Origin: an uncultured Maritimibacter sp.
Lineage (GTDB): Bacteria; Pseudomonadota; Alphaproteobacteria; Rhodobacterales; Rhodobacteraceae
Length of the DNA stretch: 64,000 bases
Direction: 5' to 3'
NCBI GenBank assembly: GCA_913063035.1
Contig: CAJXYS010000006.1
Coordinates: 37,502-101,501, forward strand
The notes beneath the pieces are model-generated. The model was not told the DNA's origin, made no database searches, and saw only the letters and a program-made list of their open reading frames with translations. The translations under genes were made by a program, and so were the position numbers. Position 1 is the stretch's first letter. Every line of letters starts with the position of its first letter. Positions 39,033 through 46,992 of the stretch are shown here, piece after piece.

Positions 39033-39752
39033 TCAGTGACGGGTCGCGGGCGCCACCTCTGCATCGGTGTCGAGGACCAGCGCCGATCGCCAGAGCGGTG
39101 TCTTGGCGAACATCGCGTCCTCGGACCGGTAGGGGCTGGCGCCGTTCTGCTTCGCCAGCAGGCCGGCCCAGCAGAGCGGGCGGAGCACCTGGACGTAGAG
39201 GCCGCTCATCATGGCGTCGAACCCGGGCTCCGGCTCGCCGTAGAAAACCCGTCGGAGGTCGGCACCGGTCGCGCCGTCCTCGGTTTCGACGTTGAGCACG
39301 TTCAGGAAAATGTCCCAGTTGCCGAGTGGGGGCTCATCGCTGAAGCGCGACGAGGCGGCGTGGTCGACGCGAAACAGGAAGAACGGGACGACCGTGTTGA
39401 AAATCCTACCGGGGTGGCCGACCAGCGCCTGACCCGCCTTGGTGAGCCGGAACTGCCCCTTGTAGTGTCGGCCGAGCTTCATCGCGATCATCAGGTCGTG
39501 CAGAAGCATGAGCGGCGGGAAGTCCCATTCGATCAGCACCTTGTTCACGGCGAAGAGGTCCGCCTCGGTGTGGCCGGGCCAGTCGAACTCGGAAGCCGCC
39601 CAGTGCACGAACACCCGCTTGAATGCCTTGGATGGCGTCAGGGGAATGCCGCCGTTCTCTGCGATCCAGGCGAAGGTCTTCTCGAGGCCCCGAACCATGG
39701 GAGAGTGCGCCAGCGCGGGAGCGGCGTCGTCGATCTCCCTGAAGGTGATCAT
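39033..39752 (-). CDS. Hypothetical phage protein
   Basis: A 239-residue soluble protein of unknown family. It has mixed alpha/beta character with several aromatic-rich stretches (FVHWAASEFDWPGHTEADLF, PPLMLLHDLMIAMKLGRHYKGQFRLTKAG). The latter resembles a winged-helix segment. It overlaps the small gene before it by 4 bp in an operon starting at the CI-like repressor, so it may be expressed in the lysogen. A superinfection-exclusion or defence role is possible but unsupported by any motif. Confidence 0.65.
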   Translation of the reverse strand: MITFREIDDAAPALAHSPMVRGLEKTFAWIAENGGIPLTPSKAFKRVFVHWAASEFDWPGHTEADLFAVNKVLIEWDFPPLMLLHDLMIAMKLGRHYKGQFRLTKAGQALVGHPGRIFNTVVPFFLFRVDHAASSRFSDEPPLGNWDIFLNVLNVETEDGATGADLRRVFYGEPEPGFDAMMSGLYVQVLRPLCWAGLLAKQNGASPYRSEDAMFAKTPLWRSALVLDTDAEVAPATRH

Positions 39753-39979
39753 GATCGCCGATCCTTGCGCGCCAGATCCGCCATGGCCTTGCTCAGCAGA
39801 TGCCGCGGGATGCTGACAAGCGCGAAGCGCTTCTTGTCCGATGGTGCCTCATCATGGGGCGCCTCGATGACCAGTTCCACGTGATCCTCGCTGGTGTGCA
39901 GCTCCACGGTAATGTCGGCGTCCTCGAAGTCCACTTCGTGACGGCGACCGTTTGCGCCCCGAATGATGACGTGGGCCAT
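39749..39979 (-). CDS. Small hypothetical protein in repressor operon
   Basis: A 76-residue protein with a beta-rich N-terminus (AHVIIRGANGRRHEVDFEDA) and a helical basic C-terminus (RHLLSKAMADLARKDRRS). It lies 2 bp after the repressor gene and overlaps the next gene as ATGA. The family is unknown. Confidence 0.65.
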   Translation of the reverse strand: MAHVIIRGANGRRHEVDFEDADITVELHTSEDHVELVIEAPHDEAPSDKKRFALVSIPRHLLSKAMADLARKDRRS

Positions 39980-39981
39980 GC

Positions 39982-40659
39982 TCAGATCTCCCGCGCGAAC
40001 CAGCGGATGCGGCCGACGATATGAATTTCGTCGGCCGTTCTTTCGTATTCGGGATAGTGCTTGTTGTCGGAGATTACGCGAACCGCTGGCGGCTCGCTGT
40101 TTGCGATGTGCTCGAGCCGTTTGGCGACGAGGCCCATTCCGTCGTCGAGAACGAAGATGCCAGGTGGGTTCGGGGCGCGGCGCGTCATGTCCACGAGGAC
40201 CGTGTCGCCGTCGAGCAGCGTCGGCGCCATGCTGTCGCCTTCCACATGCATGATGCGCAGCTGCGACGGGCTGGCCTTCAGGCTGTTCCGGATCCAGGAA
40301 CGCCGGAAGTGGTAGGCGCGGCCTGCAGTGTCGCCATGCTCCTCCACCACGGCCCCACCGCCCATCGACGGGCGGGGGCTGGCATGCGCGATCGACACGA
40401 AGGTCTCGTCCGGGTTCTCGATGAACGGGGGCGTGCCTTCGACATCGCCGATCCCGTGGATCAGCCAGTCGCGATCGACCTTCAGGACACGCGCGACCTC
40501 TGCCAGCTTGTCGATGCCGGGGCGCGTCGAGCGTCCGCGAAGGATGTCGTAGACGAAGGACCGGTTCACGCCGGCCATCTCGGCGACATGGGCGGGACTT
40601 ATGCCAAGCTGGTTGGCCCGGGCCCTCAGGCGGTCGGAAAGCGTGTGGTGCTCGGTCAT
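39982..40659 (-). CDS. CI-like XRE-S24 phage repressor
   Basis: Lysogeny repressor of 225 residues. The N-terminal XRE HTH is LGISPAHVAEMAGVNRSFVYDILRG (residues about 15-40). A linker and a C-terminal S24 peptidase/dimerisation domain follow, with the serine in VEGDSMAPTLLDGD and the lysine in GLVAKRLEH. Such proteins hold phage early promoters off and self-cleave after DNA damage. A clear Ala-Gly cleavage site is not evident. The ATG at 40659 was chosen over one 20 codons upstream because the upstream part is not domain-like and the operator palindrome lies there. It is divergent from the early genes at 40776. Confidence 0.92.
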   Translation of the reverse strand: MTEHHTLSDRLRARANQLGISPAHVAEMAGVNRSFVYDILRGRSTRPGIDKLAEVARVLKVDRDWLIHGIGDVEGTPPFIENPDETFVSIAHASPRPSMGGGAVVEEHGDTAGRAYHFRRSWIRNSLKASPSQLRIMHVEGDSMAPTLLDGDTVLVDMTRRAPNPPGIFVLDDGMGLVAKRLEHIANSEPPAVRVISDNKHYPEYERTADEIHIVGRIRWFAREI

Positions 40660-40660
40660 G

Positions 40661-40684
40661 TCATCCCCACCCAACTGTGGATGA
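40661..40684. promoter_or_regulatory. Operator candidate next to the CI-like repressor gene
   Basis: TCATCCCCA and TGTGGATGA form an imperfect palindrome (8 of 9 arm positions) over 24 bp, immediately upstream of the repressor ATG. The related GGTGGGGGATGA recurs at 41514-41525 ahead of the next early gene, consistent with one regulator acting on both. Confidence 0.45.
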
Positions 40685-40775
40685 AATGGGATAAAATCGG
40701 ATTGATCGAGGCCCGTCAAGCGAATAAGAACAGAAGGTAAACATCTTACACGGGAATCGGCGCGGAGGGCAGTGA

Positions 40776-41459
40776 ATGCACATCGACAAATCGTACTTCA
40801 CGCTCCCCGAGGTCCTCGAGCGCTGGCAGATCACGGAAGCGGACCTGATCTACCTCGCGGAGAACGACAAGCTCAGACTTTCGGTGCGCGTGTTCGGCGT
40901 GCCCATGGAGTTCGGCGACATCGAGGAGGACGAGCGAGGCGAGCCGTACAAGGTGCCGTGGGAGCAAAGCTACCACAGCGGCCTGCTCGATCTCCACGCC
41001 CGAGATGTGTTCCAGCTCTTCCGGTGTGGCGAAGTCCATCTGGAAAGCTTCCGGACGCCGAAGGCCGACTACGCTGAGACCTGGGGCGATTCGAAGCCCG
41101 TCCTCGTCATGATCGGCGACCTCCTTCTAAGGCGCGATGAACGCGACCGTTTCGAGATCGAGACCGGATTCTCGCCGGGCGGGCAGCCGATGGAGGAGGC
41201 CACCTTCATCCATTCGGCCGACTATCTCGAGGTTCGCTGCAACGGCTGTCGGTTCAAGCTGGGCCCGATCCAGGCGGAAGTCGTGCGCGCGCTGCACGAG
41301 GCGGCGCAGGCCGGGGCGCCTTGGCAGAACGGCAAGGCGATCCTGTCGCGCGCCGGCTCCAAGAGCCTGCGCATGGCCGACGTCTTCAAGTCGCAGAAGG
41401 ACTGGAGGAATCTGATCCGCTCCGATCGTCGGGGCGGCTACCGCCTGAATCTCGACTGA
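40776..41459 (+). CDS. Hypothetical early phage protein
   Basis: A 227-residue acidic protein, first gene of the rightward early region opposite the repressor. The opening YFTLPEVLERWQITEADLIYLAENDKL looks like an HTH-type DNA-reading segment. The last third (LGPIQAEVVRALHEAAQ ... AILSRAGSKSLRMADVFKSQKDWRNLI) resembles a second winged-helix domain. It may be a transcriptional regulator, though the family is not recognised. Confidence 0.7.
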   Translation: MHIDKSYFTLPEVLERWQITEADLIYLAENDKLRLSVRVFGVPMEFGDIEEDERGEPYKVPWEQSYHSGLLDLHARDVFQLFRCGEVHLESFRTPKADYAETWGDSKPVLVMIGDLLLRRDERDRFEIETGFSPGGQPMEEATFIHSADYLEVRCNGCRFKLGPIQAEVVRALHEAAQAGAPWQNGKAILSRAGSKSLRMADVFKSQKDWRNLIRSDRRGGYRLNLD

Positions 41460-41481
41460 CCGATCCCCTGCCGCCCGGCCT

Positions 41482-41614
41482 CTGTGGGATCGGGAGGGGG
41501 ACGAGTGAGGGATGGTGGGGGATGACGGCGCCCCGCCAGCGGCCAAACGCCAGTCCTGCAAGGGCCGACTGATCCCCCTCCGTATCCCCCGCCGATCCTG
41601 ACGACATCCCACAG
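41482..41614. repeat. Long inverted repeat in the early switch region
   Basis: CTGTGGGAT (41482-41490) and its exact complement ATCCCACAG (41606-41614) bracket 115 bp that are rich in GGGGGAT elements on the left and their complements on the right. It lies between the first early gene and the HTH gene, a likely regulatory region. Confidence 0.55.
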
Positions 41615-41628
41615 CGGAATTTCGCATG

Positions 41629-41652
41629 GTCTCCTCGACAACGAGAGGAGAC
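41629..41652 (+). promoter_or_regulatory. Shine-Dalgarno-sequestering hairpin
   Basis: GTCTCCTC (41629-41636) pairs perfectly with GAGGAGAC (41645-41652) across 8 nt. The right arm contains the ribosome-binding site of the HTH gene starting at 41657, so folding would hide it. Confidence 0.5.
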
Positions 41653-41656
41653 ACCG

Positions 41657-41923
41657 ATGCTGCAGAGGCATTGCCTGAACCAGAAGGAGCTGGCCCGGCG
41701 CTGGGGGATCTCCCACCGGACGCTGGAACGCTGGCGCTACAACGGCCAGGGGCCGGCCTTCCTCAAGCTCGGCGGGCGCGTGCTCTATCGGCTCGCCGAC
41801 ATCGAAGCCTTCGAGCAGAGCCAGCTTCAACGCGCCCTGAAGATCAGCGAGGCGGTCGCGCGCGTCGGTAATTCGCCCCGCCGGCTCACTGCGGACCCGG
41901 CGCGGGCCGCACGGGTATGCTGA
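41657..41923 (+). CDS. MerR/excisionase-like HTH protein
   Basis: An 88-residue protein with a winged-helix of the excisionase/AlpA type (NQKELARRWGISHRTLERWRYNGQGPAFLKLGG followed by VLYRLADIEAFE). Such proteins act as phage early regulators or recombination directionality factors. GAGGAG lies six bases before the ATG but inside a potential hairpin. It overlaps the next gene by 7 bp. Confidence 0.85.
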   Translation: MLQRHCLNQKELARRWGISHRTLERWRYNGQGPAFLKLGGRVLYRLADIEAFEQSQLQRALKISEAVARVGNSPRRLTADPARAARVC

Positions 41924-42270
41924 TGGTCGCCGCAACCCCGATCGGCGCCCGCGTGGCGACGCCGCGGCTCAGCGATGTCGAGCTCTACGCGTGGATCGCG
42001 CAGGCCGAAGCCGGTGCGCGGCTCGAATATCACTGCGGCTTTCTCGGGATCGACGTTACGCCGGTGATCTCGACCCTGCCGGAGCCCGAGCGCCGCCAGC
42101 TCGCGGACCTCGGTCAGGCCGCGCTGGGCGCCTTCGAGAAGGGCCTCGTCCACCTCGTGCAGGAGCGCGTGGGCCCCGACCGCTTCGCCTACGTCGCCGT
42201 CGCCCGCCCGAGACCCAAGGCCGCCAACGCCTCGCTCTCGGCGCTGCTCCTCGAAGAGCGCGCCGCGTGA
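41917..42270 (+). CDS. Hypothetical phage protein
   Basis: A 117-residue protein of unknown family with AYVAVARPR near the C-terminus. The sequence SDVELYAWIAQAEAGARLEYHCGFLGIDV is a recurring phage-gene feature. It overlaps the HTH gene upstream and its TGA overlaps an in-frame ATG of the next gene (TGATG), so it lies within a tight early operon. Confidence 0.65.
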   Translation: MLMVAATPIGARVATPRLSDVELYAWIAQAEAGARLEYHCGFLGIDVTPVISTLPEPERRQLADLGQAALGAFEKGLVHLVQERVGPDRFAYVAVARPRPKAANASLSALLLEERAA

Positions 42271-42305
42271 TGGCCCTGCCATTCCCTTCCAACGGAGACC
42301 CCGCC

Positions 42306-42788
42306 ATGCCGCACCCCGACAATGCCCCTCGCTTCAACGATCTCGAAGACCTCGCCCTCGGCGACATCGCGGCGCTGCCGCCCGAGATGCTGCTGGATCT
42401 GCAGACGTCGGCGCTCGCCGAGACCGCCCGCGTGAAGCGGCTGCGGGACCGGCTCGAGGCCGGCATTGCGCAGCGCTACGAGGCCGCCGCCGCGGCCGAG
42501 CGGGCCGCTCAGGGCAAGACCAGCGGCACCGTGCGGGTCGAGGACGACGGCGTCGTGGTCGTCGCGGACCTGCCGAAGAAGGTCACGTGGGACCAGGACC
42601 GGCTCGCCGCCATGGCCGAACGCATCCGCGCCGCCGGCGACGACCCGACCGAGTATCTCGAGATCGCCTACCGCGTGTCCGAGCGGCGCTACGGCGCCTG
42701 GCCCGCGGCGATGCGCGAGGGCTTCGCGGACGCGCGGAGCGAGACCACCGGCAAACCCGTCTTCCGGCTCGAGGCTCGAGACCGGTGA
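42306..42788 (+). CDS. Hypothetical phage protein with coiled-coil segment
   Basis: A 160-residue protein. An acidic N-terminus (NDLEDLALGDIAALPPEMLLDLQTS) leads into a heptad-like helix (ARVKRLRDRLEAGIAQRYEAAAAAERAAQ), then PKKVTWDQDRLAAMAERIRAAGDDPTEYLEI. It is conserved in position before the RecA-like ATPase gene. GGAG eight bases before 42306 sets the start. An upstream ATG at 42270, overlapping the previous stop, is the alternative. Confidence 0.65.
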   Translation: MPHPDNAPRFNDLEDLALGDIAALPPEMLLDLQTSALAETARVKRLRDRLEAGIAQRYEAAAAAERAAQGKTSGTVRVEDDGVVVVADLPKKVTWDQDRLAAMAERIRAAGDDPTEYLEIAYRVSERRYGAWPAAMREGFADARSETTGKPVFRLEARDR

Positions 42789-42891
42789 CGCGCGGCGGCG
42801 GGACGCCCGGTCGGCAACGCCGGGCAGGTTCCCCTTCGGCACCCGGTCACTCCTGCCGCCGCGCACCCTGAACGCAATCCCGGAGAACCCC

Positions 42892-43749
42892 ATGGCCTTC
42901 CGCATCATCACCGCCGACGAACGGCTCTCGGCCGCCGAGAACAAGACATCCCTCGCCATCTTCGGCCCGCCCGGCGTCGGCAAGACGACGCTCCTGAAAT
43001 CCCTGCCGGCCGAGGAGACCGTCTGCCTCGATCTCGAAGCGGGCATGAAATCGGTGCAGGACTGGCGTGGGGACTCGATCCCGGTGCGCAGCTTCACCGA
43101 TTTCCGCGACCTCGCCGTGCTGATCGGCGGGCACGACCCGGCGCAGCATCCGAAGTCCTGGTATGGCGCCGAGTATCACGCCTGGCTGCAGCAGCAGTAC
43201 CTCGGGACGGGGATCGAGGATTTCCTCGCGAGGAAGCGGATCGTCTTCGTCGACTCGATCACCGACCTGACGCGGCAGGCCATGGCCTATGCCCGCCAGC
43301 AGCCGGAGGCCTTTTCCGAGCGGACCGGCAAGCCGGATGTCCGCGGCGCCTACGGGCTTCTGGGTCGCGAGGTGATCCAGGCGCTAAAGCACCTCCAGCA
43401 CGCCCGCGGCAAGACGGTGATCTTCGTCGGCGTGCTCGAGAAGGTCACCGACGAGTTCGGCGCGACGACGTGGCAGCCGCAGATGGAAGGCACGAAGGCC
43501 GGGCGTGAGCTGCCGGGGATCGTCGACCAGGTGGTCTCGATGCAGCTCTTCGGCCGCGACGCCAAGGGCGAGTGGTCCCTCGACGAGACCTCCGCTGAGC
43601 GCCGCCTGGTCTGCCGCTCCGGCAACCCCTGGGGCCTTCCCGCCAAGGACCGCTCCGGTCGTCTCGACATGACCGAGGCACCCGATCTCGGCGCGCTGAT
43701 CGCCAAGATCGACGGCCGCGCCCCCGCACACCCCGCCATTCATTCCTGA
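42892..43749 (+). CDS. RecA-like phage ATPase (Sak4-type)
   Basis: A 285-residue P-loop ATPase with Walker A GPPGVGKTT near residue 27 and Walker B IVFVDSITDL near residue 115. The layout is that of phage Sak4/RecA-core annealing ATPases, small proteins lacking the RecA flanking domains. It would act in homologous annealing or replication-coupled recombination. Immediately downstream is a DUF669-like single-strand-binding candidate, the usual partner. GGAG precedes the ATG by six bases. Confidence 0.85.
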   Translation: MAFRIITADERLSAAENKTSLAIFGPPGVGKTTLLKSLPAEETVCLDLEAGMKSVQDWRGDSIPVRSFTDFRDLAVLIGGHDPAQHPKSWYGAEYHAWLQQQYLGTGIEDFLARKRIVFVDSITDLTRQAMAYARQQPEAFSERTGKPDVRGAYGLLGREVIQALKHLQHARGKTVIFVGVLEKVTDEFGATTWQPQMEGTKAGRELPGIVDQVVSMQLFGRDAKGEWSLDETSAERRLVCRSGNPWGLPAKDRSGRLDMTEAPDLGALIAKIDGRAPAHPAIHS

Positions 43750-43771
43750 TCCAGACGCAAAGGACTGACCC

Positions 43772-44548
43772 ATGAGCTACGATCTCAACGACGCCCAGCC
43801 GCAGATGGCCCCCATCGGCGAGTTGATCCCCGATGGCACCTTCGCCAAGGTCCGCCTGACCGTGCGCCCCGGCGGCGTCGACGGCGCCACGCCGATGGAC
43901 GCCAAGCTGCTGAAGGCCTCGCAGTCGAGCGACGCGAAGATGCTGGACTGCGAGTTCACCATCCTCGAGGGCCCGCATGCCCGGCGGAAGTTCTGGCAGA
44001 GCTTCACCGTGGCGGGCGGCAAGGTCGATGAGAAGGGCCAGTCGATCGGCTGGAAGATCTCGAAATCCACCTTTCGGGCGATGGTCGACAGCGCTCTCGG
44101 GCTCGATCCCAGGGACGAGAGCCCCGACGCCAAGGCCAAGCGGGTGCTGCCCGGGCTCAAGCATCTCGACGGCATCGTCTTCGCCGCGCGGATCATGGTG
44201 GAGCCCGCCTCCAACCCTCAATATCGCGACCAGAACCGGATCGCGAACGTCGTTCTGCCAGACGAGCCGCAGCACGCACCGATCATGCGCGGCGAAGCCG
44301 TGCCCCCGGAGCCCGTCAACGCCCCGCCGCGCAAGGCCGCGAGCGCGCCGGCACCGGGCTGGCAGGCGCCCACGCCGGCATGGGGGGCGCAGCCGCAAGC
44401 CCCGGCGGCGGCCCCGGCCTGGGGCGCGCCGGCTCCGGCTCCGCAGCAGCCCCCGCAGCAACCGCCCGCCCAGCAGCCGCCTGCGTCCCCGCCGTCCGCG
44501 CCGAGCGGGGCGCCCGCAACCGGCATGCCCGCCTGGCTCAATGGGTGA
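43772..44548 (+). CDS. DUF669-like putative ssDNA-binding protein
   Basis: A 258-residue protein. The first 170 residues resemble phage DUF669/OB-fold proteins (PDGTFAKVRLTVRPGG, DCEFTILEGPHARRKFWQSF, SKSTFRAMVDSALGL). The remainder is a long Pro/Ala/Gln-rich tail containing repeated PAWGA units and ending TGMPAWLNG, like the disordered tip of single-strand-binding proteins. It lies 22 bp after the RecA-like ATPase. ssDNA binding is inferred, not shown. Confidence 0.7.
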   Translation: MSYDLNDAQPQMAPIGELIPDGTFAKVRLTVRPGGVDGATPMDAKLLKASQSSDAKMLDCEFTILEGPHARRKFWQSFTVAGGKVDEKGQSIGWKISKSTFRAMVDSALGLDPRDESPDAKAKRVLPGLKHLDGIVFAARIMVEPASNPQYRDQNRIANVVLPDEPQHAPIMRGEAVPPEPVNAPPRKAASAPAPGWQAPTPAWGAQPQAPAAAPAWGAPAPAPQQPPQQPPAQQPPASPPSAPSGAPATGMPAWLNG

Positions 44549-44627
44549 GGCGCGGTCGGCAGCACGGCGGCGGAGGTCAACCCGGCCTTCGCCCCCGTCC
44601 GAGGCCCGACGCGATCCTGCCGGGCCG

Positions 44628-44858
44628 ATGACCCCGGATGAATGGCAGGCGCATGTGACGCGCGAGGCGGCGCTGGAGATCGGACGATGGCTCGAGGCCC
44701 GAGGAAGACTGCACGCCCCCATCGCAAGCCTCGGCCTCGGCGACCTCGAAGCCATGGCCAGCAACGCGATCTCGCGCTGGATCGTGCTCCAGTCCGAAAA
44801 GCTCCAGAGGGCGGGCTGGCCGCCCGAGGACCCGATCGCGACCTTCTTGCTCGGGTAG
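44628..44858 (+). CDS. Small hypothetical phage protein
   Basis: A 76-residue helical protein (AALEIGRWLEARGRL ... DLEAMASNAISRWIVLQSEKLQRAGWPPEDPI). The start at 44628 is uncertain, because an in-frame ATG at 44541 overlaps the previous gene's stop and would add a basic, Arg/Ser-rich leader. It ends where the zinc-finger frame begins. Family unknown. Confidence 0.6.
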   Translation: MTPDEWQAHVTREAALEIGRWLEARGRLHAPIASLGLGDLEAMASNAISRWIVLQSEKLQRAGWPPEDPIATFLLG

Positions 44859-45226
44859 CGCTCTGCGCCGTCTGCGCCCGAGAGGCGCGCGGCTTCGGCT
44901 ACTGCCACGGCCTCCGCTGGGATCGCCACCCCTACCACCGCTTCTGCTCGCGCCGCTGTCAGGACGTGGGCAGCGCCATCGCCCAAAGGAACAACGGCAT
45001 GATCGACAAGACCGCGCGCGAGGCCCGTGCGATCCGCGATGCGCGGACGCTCTTCGCCGAAGCGCTCACCGACCTCGGGCTCATGGAGCCCTTCTTCCAC
45101 CGCAGCGCCGAGGACATCGACCGCCTGATCGAGGCGGCGGTCACCGGCTACATCGACAGCATGCAGGAGCAGGCCGCGCGCACGGAGCGCACCGGCACGG
45201 TCCTCGACGACCCGATCCCATTTTAG
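44858..45226 (+). CDS. Zinc-finger phage protein with unresolved start
   Basis: The frame encodes a clear zinc-binding module, CAVCAREARGFGYCHG followed 17-20 residues later by FCSRRC, then a helical C-terminus ending in DDPIPF. It resembles the DUF6511-type phage zinc proteins. No ATG, GTG or TTG lies in frame near the end of the previous gene. The frame is open leftwards under that gene in a -1 relation. Either the two form one product by frameshift, initiation is non-standard, or only the part from ATG 44999 (preceded by AAGGA) is translated, which would discard the cysteines. The left coordinate marks the overlap with the previous stop. Confidence 0.5.
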   Translation, partial: ALCAVCAREARGFGYCHGLRWDRHPYHRFCSRRCQDVGSAIAQRNNGMIDKTAREARAIRDARTLFAEALTDLGLMEPFFHRSAEDIDRLIEAAVTGYIDSMQEQAARTERTGTVLDDPIPF

Positions 45227-45236
45227 GAGCGCGGCG

Positions 45237-45452
45237 ATGATCGACCTGAACGACGACACCCCGTCCTGCAGCTGGAAGCACCTGCTCGAGGCTGCCACCG
45301 AGAACGCCGTCACCGATTTCGAGATCGAGTTCTGCGACAGCCTCCGCGAGAAACTCGCGCGGTTCGGCGAGAGTGCCCGGCTGACGGACGCGCAGTTCCA
45401 CAAGCTGACCTGCATCGCGCAGGCCGGCGGGTTCTGGGAGCGCGAGCGATGA
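45237..45452 (+). CDS. Small hypothetical phage protein
   Basis: A 71-residue acidic helical protein (FEIEFCDSLREKLARFGESARLTDAQFHKL). TAGGAG lies about seven bases upstream. It begins MIDLN with the same nucleotides as two other genes of this block. It overlaps the exonuclease gene by ATGA. Confidence 0.65.
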   Translation: MIDLNDDTPSCSWKHLLEAATENAVTDFEIEFCDSLREKLARFGESARLTDAQFHKLTCIAQAGGFWERER

Positions 45453-46246
45453 TCGACCTCAACCATGGCTCGGGTTTCCTCTACGGCGCCGGCGCGCCAC
45501 GCCCGCCCATCGCGGAAGCGGTGTCCGCCGCCATCGACACGGCGCTGGCCGCGCGCCATCGCGCCGAGCATCCGCGCACCTATGTCAGTTCCTCCGGTCT
45601 CGGCCGCGACTGCCTGCGCCAGATCCAATACGACTTCCTTGCGGTCCCGAAGGACGAAGGCCAGGAGTTCGCGCCGCGCACGCTGCGCATCTTCGAGGCA
45701 GGCCACCGGGCCGAGGACATCGTCGCGGGCTGGTTCCGCATCGCCGGGTTCGACCTGCGCACCGAGCGTCCGGACGGCCGCCAGTTCGGCTTCGAGGCCC
45801 TCGGCGGCCGGTTCAAGGGCCATATCGACGGCTGCCTCGTCTCGGGTCCGGTCGCGATGGACTATCCCGCGCTCTGGGAGAACAAGGCGCTCGGGGCGGC
45901 CAGCTGGAAGGACGTCGTCAAGCGCGGCGTCAGCCTCGCGCGCCCCGTCTACGCCGCCCAGATCGCGCTCTATCAGGCCTACATGGACCTGCCGGCCCCG
46001 GCGCTCTTCACCGCGCTCAATCGCGACACGATGGAACTGCACGCCGAGCTCGTGCCCTTCGATGCGCATCTCGCGCAGGAAATGTCAGATCGCGCCGTCG
46101 CCGTGGTGCGCGCCTCCGAGGCCGGGGAATGGCTGCCGCGCGCCGCGGCCGAGCCGAGCGCAGTCCTCTGCCGCGGCGGCATGGCGGCCGGCAAATGGCA
46201 CGCGCCCTGCGCATGGGCGGGACGGTGCTGGGGAGAGCGGCCATGA
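45449..46246 (+). CDS. Cas4-like Fe-S PD-(D/E)XK exonuclease
   Basis: A 265-residue RecB-family nuclease. The active site is formed by His86, Asp127 (GHIDG) and Glu144-x-Lys146 (WENKA). Four cysteines are placed as in Cas4/AddB iron-sulfur nucleases: Cys55 before the nuclease core and Cys241, Cys254 and Cys260 at the C-terminus. It likely resects DNA ends for phage recombination together with the RecA-like ATPase. Couplings of 4 bp on both sides place it in the operon. Confidence 0.87.
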   Translation: MIDLNHGSGFLYGAGAPRPPIAEAVSAAIDTALAARHRAEHPRTYVSSSGLGRDCLRQIQYDFLAVPKDEGQEFAPRTLRIFEAGHRAEDIVAGWFRIAGFDLRTERPDGRQFGFEALGGRFKGHIDGCLVSGPVAMDYPALWENKALGAASWKDVVKRGVSLARPVYAAQIALYQAYMDLPAPALFTALNRDTMELHAELVPFDAHLAQEMSDRAVAVVRASEAGEWLPRAAAEPSAVLCRGGMAAGKWHAPCAWAGRCWGERP

Positions 46247-46992
46247 TCCCTGATGCCTATGAGCTCAAGCGGATCGTGCGCGCGCATCGCGAGCGGTTCT
46301 GGTGCTCCGACCTGCTGGAAGCGGCGGAGTTCGCGCCGATCTATTTCTTCGACGATCAGGCCGCCTTCGACGGGGATATCGTCGACCGCGCGATGACCCG
46401 GGTCTTTACCGGTCCGCTTCGGTTGCCGCATCCCTCCGTGATCTTCGAGGTGCGCGAGCAGCGCGCGTCGCCCTCGGGCCTGATCGTCTGCGCCCGTGCC
46501 GACGGCGACATCGTCGAGGCCACGTTCCTAATGCGCAAGCGGGCGCCGCGCGGCTGGACGGATTGCCTGGTGCGGATCTGGATGCATCCGGACGGCAAGG
46601 CGGACATCGAGGGCAACCCGGCCGAGCGGAGCGACGAGACGGTCCGCGGTCACGGCGAAGTCGCCGCCGGCATCGTGTGGCGCGCGCTGACCATTCTCGG
46701 CGCCTCACCTGAAATCCGCGACCGCAAGGTGTCGCCCGCGAAACGGTCCCGTCTGGCCCGCGAGGGCGTGCGCGGTTGGGTCTGGCGCCAGGTCGCCATC
46801 GATCCGACGCGCCTTCGGGCAGCGACACCGCCGCAGGGCGGCAGTCACGCCAGCCCGCGCTGGCACATCCGCCGTGGACACTGGCGGCAGCTGGCCGACG
46901 GGCGCCGGGTCTTCGTCCGCCAATGCGAGGTGGGCGATCCGAGCCGCGGCGGGATCGTCAAGGATTACGCAGTGGAGATGCCCCAGCCATGA
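46243..46992 (+). CDS. Hypothetical phage protein
   Basis: A 249-residue basic protein of unknown family. Beta-rich segments (PSVIFEVREQRASPSGLIVCARADGDIVEATFLM) are followed by WVWRQVAIDP and a basic C-terminal GSHASPRWHIRRGHWRQL with His and Arg suggestive of nucleic-acid contact. It lies between the exonuclease and helicase genes with ATGA overlaps on both sides, so it is probably a recombination accessory. Confidence 0.7.
   Translation: MIPDAYELKRIVRAHRERFWCSDLLEAAEFAPIYFFDDQAAFDGDIVDRAMTRVFTGPLRLPHPSVIFEVREQRASPSGLIVCARADGDIVEATFLMRKRAPRGWTDCLVRIWMHPDGKADIEGNPAERSDETVRGHGEVAAGIVWRALTILGASPEIRDRKVSPAKRSRLAREGVRGWVWRQVAIDPTRLRAATPPQGGSHASPRWHIRRGHWRQLADGRRVFVRQCEVGDPSRGGIVKDYAVEMPQP

Noticed and set aside
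45449..46246. True CRISPR Cas4
   Set aside because: It has the Fe-S and nuclease residues of Cas4, but the neighbours are a phage RecA-like ATPase, helicase and primase, so a phage recombination exonuclease is the better call.
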